Source: Fasciolopsis buskii
Lineage: Eukaryota; Platyhelminthes; Trematoda; Plagiorchiida; Fasciolidae
Length of the DNA stretch: 64,000 bases
Direction of reading: 5' to 3'
NCBI GenBank assembly: GCA_008360955.1
Contig: LUCM01007469.1
Coordinates: forward strand, 1-64,000
Positions 23,785 through 34,485 of the stretch are shown here, one piece after another. The first letter of the stretch is position 1. Every line of letters starts with the position of its first letter. The notes under the pieces are model-generated. The model had not been told where the DNA came from. It ran no database searches and was given only the letters and a program-made list of their open reading frames with translations. The position numbers and the translations under genes were made by a program.

Positions 23785-25310
23785 GTCACATTACAGTGAG
23801 ATTCCACCTGGACACGGTGTGACGGCTTCCGTGGCTCCATGACCCAACGAACTACACAGGGTGGCTTATTTAAGCCGAAGGTCAGTGGATGGAGATCTAA
23901 CAGAATATTCTGTTGGTCCTCCAAGTTGGGAGTTGATTTGAGCTGACAAGTCAATTAGAAAAATGAGTAAGAGAATAACTGATCCAAGTAGATGGTTCTT
24001 TACTCAGCCTTTTTCCTCTGCCTTGTTAACATGTTCACGTTATAACCAAGTGGTTTGGTTGAGCACACTTATAGCTGTCCTGTTTATTGGCTGCATTCGC
24101 TAGCTGTATCCGATCCCAAACTTCATGAATCGCACAAACACAAACATCGGTCATTGCGTGGGTTAATCAAGACCGTGCTGTCCACTGGAATCTATCAGGT
24201 TCGGTGTGATGGCTGTGCCCCTGATCCGGTGTTGGGTTGACGCCACACTGCTTGGTGGGCCAGAGTTTTGAATCAAAGACTCCGATTCTGGTTCCCAAAG
24301 AAAAAATCCCTCGTGCACTGCGGGGGGGCGACAAGTTATCGATTGCCCAAAAAGTTGCCGCATCATCTATACAGGGAACCTCATTAATTTCCGTTCTTTC
24401 TATACACGGGTCATTCAAGATGTCATGTAGAATTGTAGGTCGACAGTTTTATTTGATAATAGCGTAGTAGGAGGTTAGGAAATAATTTTTACGCAATACT
24501 TAAACCAAATTTTTCATTTTATTTGATTACTTTTAATATCCACAAACTTAACCAGATACGGCAAAAAGCTGCCCCGGCTAGAATTCTTGAAAATTATAAA
24601 ACTAATGTGTGCTGCCTCCAAAAAGCCCACGCAAGGTCTCACTTCCCTAACCACTATTCGTACCCCAGAAACAACCTCATTTCCCCCCTCTGCATTCTTC
24701 GCGTGTCCGATGATCTGTTTTCGAACGCTCATTGTCAAGCTGGCGTTGAAATCGCTGTGAGCATGCGAGCCGAGAGTACACTGCAGCAGTTTGTGTGTAG
24801 TTCGGTTGGAAGGTTCTGCACTTGTCAATAGCAGAGGACTAAAGGAACGCTGTTTTTTTCGACGTATTTGTGCACGCGATCATACACAGCATCTCTCGTG
24901 AAGCCGAAGAAGATTGCCACTCCGAAGTGTGCGGTCAAAAGACGTTGTGGTTGTTGCTGGTGGTTTTAACGCCCTGCTTGTCTAATTACCGCCGATCTCA
25001 TCGACAACCAAAATCGTCTAATCTTAGCTTGTTCTGTCCTTGGGCTGCTTTTGGTGACAATAAATTTTGTCACAAAATGCGATAATGTTTACCTGGCGCC
25101 TTCCTTTAGCTTAGCAGCGTTGGACTCAGATCGGTCACTGAGATCAGAAGGTATACGAAGAGTTTAGGAGTTTGGACATGGAAAGTCTTCATACTATTGG
25201 CAGAATACCGTGGGAATAATTGTTCGCAACTCAGACGTTAAGCATGAGGGCTCAATCTCTAGAACAGGCAATGAATATGAGGTGGTCGGGGCATGTTTTG
25301 TTGATGAACT
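23785..25310 (+). mobile_element. Second RTE lineage (RTE-B), copy 1, internally deleted
   Basis: The leader (23785-24370) matches 56245-56750 in order. Shared blocks include CCACACTGC, TTTTGAATCAA and GGTTCCCAAAGAAAA near 24290. An endonuclease remnant follows: FNIHKLNQIRQKAAPARILE at about 24527-24590, NVCCLQ, MRAESTLQQ at about 24765, and VVVVAGGFNALL at about 24945 (the usual GDFNA box with D changed to G). After about 25090 the sequence jumps to a C-terminal tail remnant, with TIGRIPWE and RNSDVKH near 25195-25260 and a RWSGHVL-like end near 25290. The reverse transcriptase is missing, so an internal deletion is inferred. Stops and frame changes make it non-functional. A minus-strand SINE begins where it ends. 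Confidence 0.65.
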
Positions 25311-25311
25311 A

Positions 25312-25446
25312 AAAATGTGAATCATTTTCAGGAAGGGGCCAGGGCCAACAGAGGGTTGCCAAGTGGGGAAGTTGACCGGCAGTGGGAAGATTCGAACCCG
25401 TAACCTTTTTGTCCACAGGTCACGACCTTATGCGCTTGACCATCGA
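25312..25446 (-). mobile_element. tRNA-derived SINE, copy B
   Basis: The minus strand carries box B (GGGTTCGAATCTTCC near 25385-25400), then CGGTCAACTTCCCCACTTGG, CCCTCTGTTGGCC and TTCCTGAAAATGAT as in the other copies. Its 3' end touches the end of RTE-B copy 1. Its 5' head touches R1 copy 3. I cannot tell which inserted into which. Confidence 0.7.
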
Positions 25447-25615
25447 CGGTTCTCTATAGAGTTTCTCAACTTTATATTTGGCAGTGGATCTTTCGTTATT
25501 ACTGGTTGGTTTTTTGTTTGAGTAAATGGCGCTGTGGGATAGCAGCCAAAACTAGGGCACATTGGTGCTAGGTTGATGGTCGTAAAATGTGAACTGGAGT
25601 GAATTAAGCAAGAGA
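25447..25615 (-). repeat. Dispersed repeat R1, copy 3 (left half only)
   Basis: On the minus strand it matches the left half of R1 copy 2: GAAAGATCCACTGC near 25490, AAAGTTGAGAAA near 25470 and a block over 25540-25590 corresponding to 11550-11600. The right half of R1 is absent. It is joined directly to SINE copy B. Confidence 0.65.
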
Positions 25616-28600
25616 ATTCTCTTAAAGCCCTTATGCTTATATCTATCAGTTACCGAAAAAAACAAATCAATATTCGTTCCGTTAGATATGATAGTGCTAA
25701 CGTCTTCTCGAAAAATGCCCCCGGGAATTGGTTGTCTGAGTGAAGTATTGTCAAAAACCTGCTCGAAAATAGACGGGAAAGTTAGGGATACAAGTGCGGG
25801 AAAAACCTGTTCATTCAACTGTCCTTCGAAATTGGCAATATTGAATTCTATGAACGTCCGCTAACTTCATACGCAACACAGTCAAACCCTAGTGTGCATT
25901 CGGAAGGTCTTCAGTCTACGGGCGTCAGAACAGGATTCTAACACTAATGACCCCAAAATATGTCCGGTAATCACTTAAGTGCGTTTGTAGTGGAAACCTT
26001 TTCGGACAGGAAAAAAACACCTGTCCTTATGGATTAAATAATATGACTCAAAGTGGCTATTGTGCAGATGAAAGCAGATCGTCTCAGGCTGAATTGTATT
26101 TAACCTAGAGAGAATTAGATATGCAGTGACAGCCACGTCAATCTTTATTGTCTATCGTTCCTCCAATAGGAGAAACTTTATTGCTTGAGTCAGTTATCAC
26201 CTATGGATCACATTCATCCCCCGCACTTTGACCTGTAATCCGTTCGTCACGCAAAGTGGAAACAGAGAGGTGGAAGTAAAGAGATGAAGCGGTAGCGATA
26301 AATCAGACAATGAACAGTAAGTTTTATTCTTACCGTCTCCGTGGTTGCGATCCAAAATGGTTGCCCAAACAATCGTTTGAGGACGCCGAAGGATGAATGA
26401 TGAATGAATCGCCAACAGTGGCAACCATGTTGTCACTTTCTTTCGAAACAGAATAACTTAAGAAGTGTGCGTTTGTACAGCTAGACTGTATTCCATACTT
26501 CGACTATTAAGATGTCTTTTCCTTTTGCCCACTCGCTATAGACCCACTACCTGTACACCTCACATATTCATTTTGCTTGTAACACTGCGGTAGAGGCGAC
26601 AGCCTTTGGGGTTCGCTTTGCTGCTTAATGCTACACGATGATAAGGATGGCGTTGGCATTAGGAAGTCACAAGGTCAGTGTAGTTTTTGTTCTTTTGTGT
26701 TAGTGATCATCATTAGTGCATATCCTGCTCGCATGAACTGGGAATGGAAAACGGATGAACCAACACCATAGCCTTTAAACCATCAGGGCATGCATTTAAC
26801 GTCACTCACTCTACTTGTAATAATGTCTCCGGTATTGAATTTTTCTGGTCGCAAACCCATACGTACTTAGTAAGGGACTGCTAAACAATGGTTGACTATT
26901 ATATAACAGATATGGAGATTCTGAAATTTCGCCACTATTAGCAGAAGATGGTTTGATACGATTTCCAGATGTGGTCTGCAAAATCCACGGAAGAATAAGG
27001 GCAGAATAAAATGCAATGGCAATGTCATCTAATTCGTTCAGCACAAACCTGAATAGCCTATTAGGTTAGCTCCACAGTCGTTCGTCCTAGAATCGAGGCT
27101 ACGTTCAGGCGCGTTGCGAACACATTGTTTTTACGATTAGAAACTACGAATCGGGTACTGAGGTTCGACAACGGATCAACTGAAAATCGAGGACAGTCGA
27201 AATGAAAGGTAAGATCAACGTTCATCGTAAACCTGGCCAAGCGATTAGACTAAGATGGTAGCGTGTGCACGTATCCGTTATCGGCGAACGAGTCTAAGCA
27301 GTTGTCTTGGGAAAACATCGACTGGTTTCAAACCACCAATTTCTGCAAACCCCTCTTGCACTCCATCCACCCGTATTAATTTATGAAATCAATATCCGAT
27401 TTATCAGACAACCGCTCGTTCATTCGACAAGGAATCCATTGGAAACAGATGTTCACCGTTATCCTAAGCAATCCACTGTTGCTCGTTTTATGCCTAGCCA
27501 TTGGGTTTTGCACTAAGTCCCAACACTCACTGAGGTGATACCGAACAAATTCCAAAATGTATGACCATAGACAAATGGCCTGAATTTGAGGGAAACGATT
27601 TGTGGAAGGGGAAACTTTAGATCTACACGATAAGGTAAAAATTTAGGTAAACCAGATCGTGTCTCCAAGGTACTTGAAATAACAAAAATGAACATGAAGG
27701 CGGCTCCCCAAAAGGTTATTCATCTGATAAGATAGTTTCGGTCGACAGCGTAATATACTGGAACTATGATATTTCCGTACAGCGGACATCCTACCTGGGT
27801 GGAACCCTGAATGTGATGTTTCCATTCGATTTTCCACCAAATTCATTTGTACAATCACAAATCAGGGGAGCAGAGTTACTGGGACTTAGAATGCCAAAAC
27901 TTAGTTCGATTTCACAATGTCCACGTATCTATTCAGATGTAGAATTATTCCGCCTAGTCCGTGTAGTTTGAACGTAGTCTCAGAATGAAGTTCACGTTAC
28001 TAATGTAAGCAAAATCTAATTCGATAATGGATTAGCAGGGGTGAAGAAAAATAGCTACTTACCAATATAGTAATTGAATTTTGCAGACGGACTATTGTTC
28101 ATGACTACAAATGATTGAATTAACAATCGGATCTTCAAAAAGCGGCAAATAAATGTGATGGTTTGAAATCCTTTCATCACTGATCAATCATCCCTGTACG
28201 GTATGTGTTCATTGGCCTCGGCTCCCGACGACAAGCTAACAAATGCAGTTCCTAAGAGCAAACAAGGCAACCTAAAAAAACTACTATTGACATATCTAAT
28301 GAAACAAGCTGGACTAACGAATTTGCAAGCCGTTTGCTTTTAGCAAAAGATTGGAGGGTGACAGTCAAAGATCTTGGGGGAGAAATATTCCGGAAACCTG
28401 AAAAGCACAATTATTCGCTTTGATTAATGGAATTTATCATTTCATCAAACGGTCCAATGTCGATATCCATAATGTAAAGGTCCTACTTGAGTCTATTTCA
28501 GCTGCTGTAAAATCACATTTCATTGGTTTTCATTGCTGGAGCAAGCAAGACAACAACACGTGTCATACGTTTTGTCCCTTGGAACATTTACACGAACCAA

Positions 28601-30739
28601 CTTGGGGCACGTTTTGCAGAAAATGCAGTCAGCATAACGGCCGGAACAAGTTACTACGTCCTGACTACCCCCTATTCGTATTTTTAACTAATTTTCATAT
28701 GTTGCTGTCAATGGATGACCGCTTTACTCAATTCAGTGAATATAGAAAAGCAATTAGGCTTCTCAGGGTTGAGTGGGTTACTGATAAGTGCCATAATTCA
28801 TCTGAAAAATCGCTGAAAACTTGAACGTAAAGCTGGACTATTGAGGTCTTCATCAAACCAGCAATATGTAAACATGATGTCACGTTTTCCTTATTCCGGC
28901 TTGTAGTCGTACTCCAATCTCCTACACAAGAAGGAACCGAAGTTAACCGTGTTCGGGAAGATGATATTACCGACTTGTGCGTCATCCTGGAGTTTGAATC
29001 ACGGCATTCAGCACTAGAAATTTAGATATACCATCATCCAGTAATCTACGTCACCCAGTCGTTCGTTACTTGTACCAGAAGAATCTGGAAGCTAACTAGT
29101 CATGTTTCCAATATTTTATGCAAAATCGTTAGTCGATAACCGTCACGGTGTGAAAGGAAATCTTTCCACTGTCTGATCCTCGTGAAACTACTATGCACGA
29201 AATCGAGTGAAAAGTCCAAATTTCAAACGGACATCAAGGGGTGCCAATATTGTTTATTTCCCCATTCTGCCTGCTGGTACGTAAATAGTTCAAAGTAAAG
29301 GGGAAGAATCGGTGGACATTTTTACGGATCCCGTCACTTGTGTATGACAAGGAACGCACGCAGAGCTTCATGCTTCGGATATTATGCAAATCATGCTTAC
29401 AAGGACCATGGTCTAATGCTAGGGTAAGGTTGTCTGTCAACATCACGAGACCGGTCTATTCTTGTTCAAAGTGGATCGCGGATACCAAAGCCTCACGTCA
29501 CGTGATTTTCGAGATTTGTGTCCATCATTCAGAACATGCCTGTTGCATGTGGAGTTTAAAAATGATTGTAAGAAACGTGGACCTGTACATCGTACTATGG
29601 ACCGTTTCGCTTCATTGGAACATGCAGATACTGAAGTCAAAGCGACCGTTTTATATCCGGTAAGGCGACCCGTAATGCTTCAAACGAGGCAAAAATTATA
29701 ATTACTCACACAGAAGGAGAGATGATAATTTTTTGATTGCCTGACCAAGGTCAAAGTGACAATCCACTCATATTCATTGTTGAGAGTCTCCGGGATTCTC
29801 GGCGTGTTTGTCTTGTTGCAGACCAGTTTAAACATGGGCTCCGAAGTTACACAGAGCACAGTGTCGCTCAACCAAAGATCTGTTCCAAGTGGTTGACTTT
29901 TATCATTTTGAACAGGCCGTCCGATGTTTTCTGAAACCGCACAACGATACACCCAGTTATTTGGCGCCTCATCTAGTTCTCTGTTTTGTCTGGTACAAGA
30001 TGTCAGCATCTGTAATGCTGACTGTTCGTATCTCTGTAAGGATAAATGCGGAATCATCTGCCTTGTAGTTTCATTCGCTGACCGAATTTAAGTGATAACT
30101 ATACGTTCATTTACCGTCAACATCTGTCCTGAAGTTTACCGAAGAACTTACAACTTCTGAGCACAATCCGATGTTTCTGCAAAGTGGTCAGGACGATCAG
30201 CGTTGGGCTTCCATTGGGCCTTAGTGCTCTGTTTAGGTCGTAATATTCGTAAATTAGCGAGTCAGTTTAGACCTGCCTGGGTAACGAGAACATTTATCCC
30301 TACCGTAATTAACTTCAACCTTATCTCAATCGCCAGTGGCTGTTTTACTGGATATGAAACAAGCGCACTGATGGGAGCATCCCACGGTGCAGGTGCACGA
30401 CGAGGATAATGCTCAAATACATGATTTTCGACCATTTATGTTCCAAATTGTTTCAGTAAAACACCGTTTTCGGGAGCTAAGTAATTAGCACCCGCTGTCT
30501 GACATTAGCTTTCAAATTGCCATTGCAAACGCACGTGCATTTGCCCCACCCAAATGTCTCTGGATTCCTTCAGAAAGAGTCCAAAGACGATGGATGATTC
30601 TTGTCACTGTATGTTGGTTTAAACTGTCAACCACCGAATAAGGAACACTCCACCTAGGCAAATGTTGAAATCGATTTCTTAGTGAGTTCTTGCCCATCCC
30701 CGCCTTCTGCTTCTTGCAGTCCATTTGAATGAAACGGAA
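25616..30739. other. No recognised gene
   Basis: The longest frames are 134 codons (28420-28824 plus) and 125 codons (30057-29680 minus). Neither has a motif I recognise, and both are within chance length for the window. No copy of the repeat families above was found. Confidence 0.45.
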
Positions 30740-30886
30740 TCAACGGGCAACTGGTCATGGCGTTCGGATATGAAGGTCAAGGGTTCGAATCTACTAACCG
30801 CTGGTCAACTTCCCCACCTGGCAGTTTTCTGTTGGCCGCGGCGTACCCTTTCGTTTCCATAATAAAAGAACTAAAAGAAGTAAAAG
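30740..30886 (+). mobile_element. tRNA-derived SINE, copy C
   Basis: The head reads CTGGTCATGGCGTTC, followed by box B GGGTTCGAATCTAC at about 30780. The body has CTGGTCAACTTCCCC, GGCAG and TGTTGGCC. The tail ends in AATAAAAGAACTAAAAGAAG. It is more diverged and slightly shorter in the middle than copies D and E. Confidence 0.7.
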
Positions 30887-32006
30887 CTTGCAGGGTGAAA
30901 TGTTCCTTCCTATTTTCAATTACCATGCGTTCGAATTTCAATTATTTTTCTCGTTACATTTAGTAAATCCATTATAAATACAACTGGGTTTTCGGCGCTT
31001 CAGCTGAAGGGATACTCGGGAACTAACTTTACTTCAAGGCTGGTTTTTCGACTTAGATAAATCTCACGTAGCAGATCAAAGTCTCGGCCGCTTCGGATGG
31101 AAGATACATAAGGGCGACCAGTGTTTTCGTGATTTTGCTAGAATATCGTGAAGGAATTCCATCAGCAACAAGGCTAGTCCTACGGTTATCAGCTTCAAAC
31201 TTCAAACCATGGGAGAACCAATGACTAAAAACGCTTCAACTTGAATCACCACCTTTTATTTTCAAATAGCAGAGTAAGTCTCGACATCGGCTACCCATTT
31301 CATCACAGTACACTTTGCCATAGAAAAAATGAATATACAAGTTGTACAGAAAGTGAATCTACAGGGAATGGGAAAAAGAAGAGAATGTCGCAGTTGTCAG
31401 CACACAAGGAATGCAGGTCTAACTGTACGGGTGCACACACATCTTTCAATCATTTGGGATTGGTCAGAAATTGATTTTAAGATAGCGGTTCATCGCCATA
31501 TCCTTCAGCGTTTACAATCAAACGACTGAGTGATCTTTTTCGACCGACACCTAAAGCAATTACTTAACCGAGCTCGACCCGATTTACCAGTTCATCCGTT
31601 ATTTTTCATTGGCCTGCTTACACCCCGCGGCAGAGGCGAAAAATGGGGCACGGTACGGTAGAACTACGTTCGCCGCCCACAATGTGCGCCAAGCAACAGA
31701 GATTATTAATTTAAATACGCTTTTATAGAACATTCCCTGAACAGGTACTCTATACTATTACTACTCTATACTAGAGCACCAACCTGTAGACTGCCAACTC
31801 AGCCACTCCATCTTATCCTAGCCATCCCCCATAGATGAACGAAAGCCTCGAAGAAACGAACCTCTTCAGCCCACAAAATACATGTCCCACATGTCCCACA
31901 ACCATATAACAAAACTGGGTGCACTGTGACACAGTTCACACGACCTTTCAACTTCAGCGAAATCTCAGGCCAGAAATATTTCAGCCACGCTTAAACTGTT
32001 CGAGCC

Positions 32007-32009
<3 letters not shown>

Positions 32010-32057
<48 letters not shown>

Positions 32058-32058
32058 C
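32010..32058. repeat. Compound CA/TA microsatellite inside RTE-A copy 2
   Basis: About 13 CA units are followed by about 10 TA units. In RTE-A copy 1 the same place (about 17040-17075) holds CGATATACGCATAC, an imperfect TA/CA seed. The array therefore probably expanded after insertion of the element. Confidence 0.9.
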
Positions 32059-33119
32059 ACCTGTTCACTTCAACTACCGTGCAACCGTCCGTCGTCACAC
32101 AGCTGTCGAGCTGAGTGAAACAGTCTACAATTATAAGTTCTTTCCCGTCGAGTGCCAAACTTGGAAGTTTTTAACCTCAAGTTGATAACATATTAAACTT
32201 TGAAATTTCAGAGCGCGTGCTGAATGGAGCTACAGTGCAGGGAAATCTGTCTAGTGCAGGGATCTCAAGTTCCTCACATCTGAATAACTAAACAAGGTCA
32301 GCCTTGTAATCTAGGCCACAGCTACTCCACACTTGCCAGTTTGGCAACTATATCTTGAAGACCTCCTAAAGCACCCCCCATCACTTCATGCATGACAAAG
32401 TCAGACAAAATAGGAGAGATGCGAAACCTTTGTCGAACACCGTTAGTCGTTCAAAATGAACGTGACAGTTCACCGTATACCCATATGTGCTCCAGCACAA
32501 TGATAGCGGCGGATTCAGGAATTTCTCTACCGTACCCTTCCGATGAAAAGCACTGAATAGATGTTCGGCTGACTGAGTCGAAGGCGGTCTGCAAGTCGAG
32601 GAGAACCATTAGTGCTGGATGACGGTGCGTCTGGCCCATTTCAAGTGGCCTGCAAAGAATGAAAATCTGGTCGCTGCAACCTCGACCCGAGCGAAACCCC
32701 ATCTGCTGTTCCTCGTGGGAACCAATTTCAAAAAGACAACCTGATCGAATCTGAAACCTTGATAACCAATGGGATTAAACTTACCCCACGATTATTACAA
32801 CAGTCACTGCGTAAACGCTTTATGAAGTTGGGCAAAATCACTGACGCACCCCAAGTAACGGAATGCGTTCCCCGTCCCGAGTATCACGAAGCAACGAGAT
32901 AAGTGACTTTGTCAGTCTGAAACGAATTAAAACAATTTCGGTGGAGTCGGGGTTCCCCCCCCCCTTTGGTAGTCGGACGTCGACTTTAATTCCAACTATG
33001 TTGAGAGTCAAATGACACCTCCTAATGGTGACGTTGCACGGCTAACCGGGTTTGTAGTTTGTGTCGATGGTCACTGAGCTGCAGTGGTAACCGCATTAAA
33101 ACTAACGCATTATCTGATG

Positions 33120-33480
33120 CGGACCAGGTGTCCGCTTATAACTACTCATAAATAATCGAAGTAATGGACTGGGCGATCCTGAATAGCCTGCACAACTGGT
33201 TCCTGTGGGCGGAATTAGAATAAAGATTTGGGGACCAAAAGATCTGCCCAGGTAACAGTTAAAGACTGGGTGATATGGATCAGTGTTGCAGTCAGCGGCG
33301 TTCTTGCATTCGAAACCATTCTTCTCCTGTATAGTTCTTTTTTTCTCTTTGAGTAGTTGGTGATGTGAGGTAGCAATCAAACCAGAACACTTTGGCGGGA
33401 TGTTAGTGGTTGTACAAACTGAAATGAAATGCACTTAAAATATACGCACCAGTAGGACTTGAAGTTGTGGAGACATCGGC
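33120..33480 (-). repeat. Dispersed repeat R1, copy 4, nested in RTE-A copy 2
   Basis: On the minus strand 33430-33300 matches the left half of R1 copy 2 (GCTACCTCACATCACCAACT near 33375). The part 33310-33180 matches the right half (AATGCAAGAACGCCGCTGAC near 33310, then AGGAACCAGTTGTGCAGG near 33200). The RTE-A alignment stops at about 33115 and resumes at about 33490, so R1 inserted into an existing RTE copy. This also shows that R1 moves as a unit of at least 350 bases. The 110-codon frame here is not conserved in other copies. Confidence 0.65.
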
Positions 33481-34485
33481 GCCAGCGGTGGCTTACTGCG
33501 ATATGGTACATCTGGTCTGGAATACCTGCGGAGCTAGATCGCTCTATCGCTGTGCGATGCTAATTATATCGAAAATTCATGCGAGACAGGAATAAACAGT
33601 TGTCTGCACTGAACTGGAGAAGTCATTCCTCATTATCCGCAGATTAAGCGGGTAAGGTAGGTGGCAGACCTAAACTAGTTGCTGTTGCGCTAACTTTTCT
33701 AACTTGTGCATCAAAACCGCGCGCCACTGCAGTAACATCAGTCTCTGGTCCTGCGAACAAGAGTGGCGAATGAGTCATAAAACTCACCTTTCTGCCTGCT
33801 GGAGCATATGTCAAGATGACACGCAAGCTGCCTACAATATAACTATTCTTTTTGACGCCAGCTGACCCCTGCAGCCCTGTGGGACATCAAAGACTGCTGA
33901 ATAGACCCCTGTCTAAACGGGCCGGTTCAGCCCTATCATTCAGGGTTATTTCTACACCAAGTTTACCAGAAGGTAGAACTGCTTCATATCCTAAGGTGAG
34001 TTGAGAAAACCTTGGTGAGATGCCAGGGGCGCGACAACCGATGCAGTATGGAATTCTTCGTAGGCGCGTAACCTATGGGACATAGGGGACGAATATTGCT
34101 AAGGCTTCCAGCTCCCAAGCTGGAGAACAATTAGGGTTTTCAGCCAAAAAAACCTTGGTTCTTAACAAAACCTATTCACAAGGCATTAGGAAGTGGCTCA
34201 GTGGAAACCCATATGCTCGGATCGATTATTACTCGTCTCATTTTTCGTCTGGGTTGCCAAGTAAAATCAACTCCAACGTGGAGGACAAGTAAACTTCTTC
34301 GTCAGGTCATCCGGGCATATGTGAAGTATCAGTTTGGGATTAGCCATCCTCCATACCTGAATGAGCGCAAGTCGTCATACCACATCAAGGTGCAGTCTCA
34401 CCGAGACAGGACGTTGAGTGGCATAATAACGATGCGCATAGAACAACTCGGGGGCAGGTGTCGAGTGAAAAGTTGACCGAAGTAG

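Larger units (their letters stand above)
31240..34485 (-). mobile_element. RTE-A copy 2, heavily decayed, with internal deletion and nested R1
   Basis: On the minus strand the leader (34485-34020), endonuclease (33900-33490), reverse transcriptase (32950-32450) and trailer (31600-31240) align with the corresponding parts of copy 1. The reverse transcriptase piece at 32702-32451 keeps GFRSGRGCSDQIF and LLDLQTAFDSVS. Between about 33020 and 33110 the sequence jumps from the part equivalent to 17960-18000 of copy 1 straight to the part equivalent to 18545-18600, so roughly 550 bases are lost. An R1 copy interrupts it at 33120-33480. A CA/TA microsatellite has grown inside the tail region at 32010. 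It is more diverged than copy 1. Confidence 0.75.

Noticed and set aside
28420..28824. 134-codon frame as a gene
   Set aside because: No motif, no splice context, and the length is expected by chance a few times in a window of this size.
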